Shown here one piece after another: positions 62,695 to 64,000 of a stretch of 64,000 bases of DNA. This DNA comes from Chamaelirium japonicum. Taxonomy: Eukaryota; Streptophyta; Magnoliopsida; Liliales; Melanthiaceae. The position numbers were made by a program, and so were the translations under genes. Position 1 is the stretch's first letter. Each line of letters opens with the position of its first letter. The DNA is taken from assembly GCA_947650365.1 (NCBI GenBank), contig OX393550.1, forward strand, positions 48,903,594 to 48,967,593, in the 5' to 3' direction. The notes under the pieces were generated by a model. It searched no databases. It saw nothing but the letters and a program-made list of their open reading frames with translations, and was not told the DNA's origin.

Positions 62695-63440
62695 GGTGAT
62701 TGGCATGAGGAATGACTGTTCCGCTTAATCCTCATACAGAAGAGGGCTATCCTATCAATTGCTATTTCTAATGTAATTCGATGGTTCAGTGTTTCGATTG
62801 GCATAGAAACTAGGGCGAAGTTAGCGGGTATGGGTCAGGGTTAAACGGGTTCAGGTCGTAAACGGGTCGACACGATAGACCCATTTAATAAACGGGTCGG
62901 GTCTGGGTTTTGGAACTGGACACCCAGGAAGACCCGTTTAAAATTCAAAGGGACGTATTGGGTCTACCCGCAATCCGTTACTGTAATATATAGTACCAGC
63001 GGGTCAGGTCGGGTCGAGACGGATTGGGTCGGATCGGGTCAACTGAATAGACCCGTGTGGTAAACGGGTCTTACCGGGTCTTATCGGTTCTACCCGTTTA
63101 TTAGCGGGTCGGCTATGGGTTTAGGATCTAGACATGATTAGTTAAACGGGTCGGGTCTAGGTCTAGGGGTTTTGGACACGACCTGAAAACACAAACCCGA
63201 CACGACACGACCCGTTGACACCCCTAATAGAAACGTACGGAGTGATAGTTTGAAATATGGAACAATGGATGGAAACGGATGGGTCTGAAACGACACCGGG
63301 TGTTTGGCATGAGGAACAGCTGTTTCGCTTAATCCTTATCCAGAAGAGGGTATTTTCATTAATTATTATTTCTAATTTAATTCCATGGTTTAGCGTTCCG
63401 GATGGCGTAGAAACGCAAGGAGTGATAATTCTTTGTTACA
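62695..63440. repeat. Old tandem duplication interrupted by a MITE
   Basis: The text from about 62697 to 62810, continuing at 63235, recurs diverged at about 63300-63435. Shared words include TTGGCATGAGGAA, CGCTTAATCCT, AGAAGAGGG, TATTTCTAAT and TAGAAACG. The first copy is split by the MITE at 62811-63226. Confidence 0.7.
62811..63226. mobile_element. hAT-type MITE, GGGTC-rich family, copy 3
   Basis: A perfect 8-bp duplication ATAGAAAC (62803-62810 and 63227-63234) flanks a 416-bp copy in inverse orientation to copy 1. About 38 bp next to its left tip are deleted: TAGGGC is followed directly by GAAGTTAGCGGG. Confidence 0.85.
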
Positions 63441-63552
63441 AACTTCTTTCATTTTACCGGAAGAAATACTATCCGTTATTTTTGAAATATTTAATTGGGA
63501 ATAGAAACTGTGGGTTCTGGAATGATGCCAAACACAGTGTCCAAATCTAACT

Positions 63553-63697
63553 CAAAATGCAAAACCCGAATGGGTGTGGGTTGGGTATAGACGCTCTTCT
63601 ACCCGAATGGATATGGGTTGGGTATGGACCATGACATACTTGAATGAGTACGGATAGGGATAGGGACCAACTCGAACCCGACCCATTGCCACCCCTA
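63553..63697. mobile_element. Candidate short hAT-type MITE remnant
   Basis: The right end is the complement of TAGGGGTGGCAATGGGTC, as in the GGGTC-rich family. The flanks ATCTAACT (63545-63552) and ATCCAACT (63698-63705) match at seven of eight. The left terminus does not match. The remaining 300 bp to the window end hold nothing recognised. Confidence 0.45.
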
Positions 63698-64000
63698 ATC
63701 CAACTACTGAGATGATACAGGATTCCTACTTTATAGTGGCCATTAGGTTATTTTAAAGAACTTTAGGGTATTTCTGCTGTCTAAAAATGACACATAACAC
63801 ATGCTAGGAGTGGAAAAGAAAAAAAGTGGTTTTCCCATAATGGCCCCAACTCTATTGTATTGCTGACCCGGTTGCTTTCTGTATTACTTTTATGACCATA
63901 TTATTTTTGGTGACCAAAGTCATTGTAAAGTTAAAAAGTCTTCACCCCTAATTCCAAAGGGAAGACCTCCATATTTTTTTCATATTCTCGATCAACAGAC

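Noticed and set aside
62454..62699. An 81-codon plus-strand frame
   Set aside because: No recognisable domain, no conserved neighbours and partial overlap with a duplicated segment.

Overview
The window is nuclear DNA of a flowering plant. It holds two ordinary housekeeping genes with long, transposon-filled introns: a 332-residue NAD malate dehydrogenase of the plant cytosolic type and a 114-residue RNA polymerase II subunit RPB9. Most of the rest is Ty3/gypsy retrotransposons and small hAT- and Mutator-type DNA elements. I cannot say which angiosperm family it comes from. Nothing bacterial, viral or organellar was seen.

Layout. 1-1391: low-complexity DNA with no convincing gene. 1392-2863: a Mutator-like element with 48-bp terminal inverted repeats and a perfect 9-bp target duplication, about 300 bp upstream of the malate dehydrogenase start codon. 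3165-31210 (+): malate dehydrogenase in seven exons, with a second possible first exon at 3454. Intron 1 contains a complete 14.3-kb LTR retrotransposon (element A, minus strand, 4521-18856, target duplication ACGAT). Introns 3, 4 and 6 hold hAT elements, MITEs and a tRNA-derived SINE. 32580-49789: a hAT-type MITE split by a second, autonomous LTR retrotransposon (element B, plus strand, 32654-49500). 50989-60213 (+): RPB9 in four exons, its introns also carrying repeats. 60214-64000: repeats and MITEs only.

The two retrotransposons are the most interesting part. They share LTRs, leader and Gag, and belong to one family of the Tat type (archaeal-type second RNase H, long 3' region with an antisense gene). 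Element B has one uninterrupted Gag-PR-RT-RH-aRH-INT frame of 2607 codons. On its minus strand, behind its own TATA-like motif, lies an antisense gene coding for a plant-mobile-domain protein joined through a 93-bp intron to a coiled-coil tail. Element A keeps Gag and protease in a 1954-codon frame. Its RT, RNase H and integrase have been replaced by a second, diverged copy of the Gag/protease linker region, and its antisense gene is a remnant. A nevertheless has near-identical LTRs and a perfect target duplication, so it moved recently, presumably with enzymes from an autonomous relative. B has almost identical LTRs, but its 3' LTR has lost its last 67 bp, including the AATAAA, so an intact coding frame sits in a probably disabled copy.

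The DNA elements give a relative history: a hAT MITE inserted downstream of malate dehydrogenase, B then inserted into it, and a deletion trimmed the junction. Another copy of the same MITE interrupts one half of an older tandem duplication near the window's right end.
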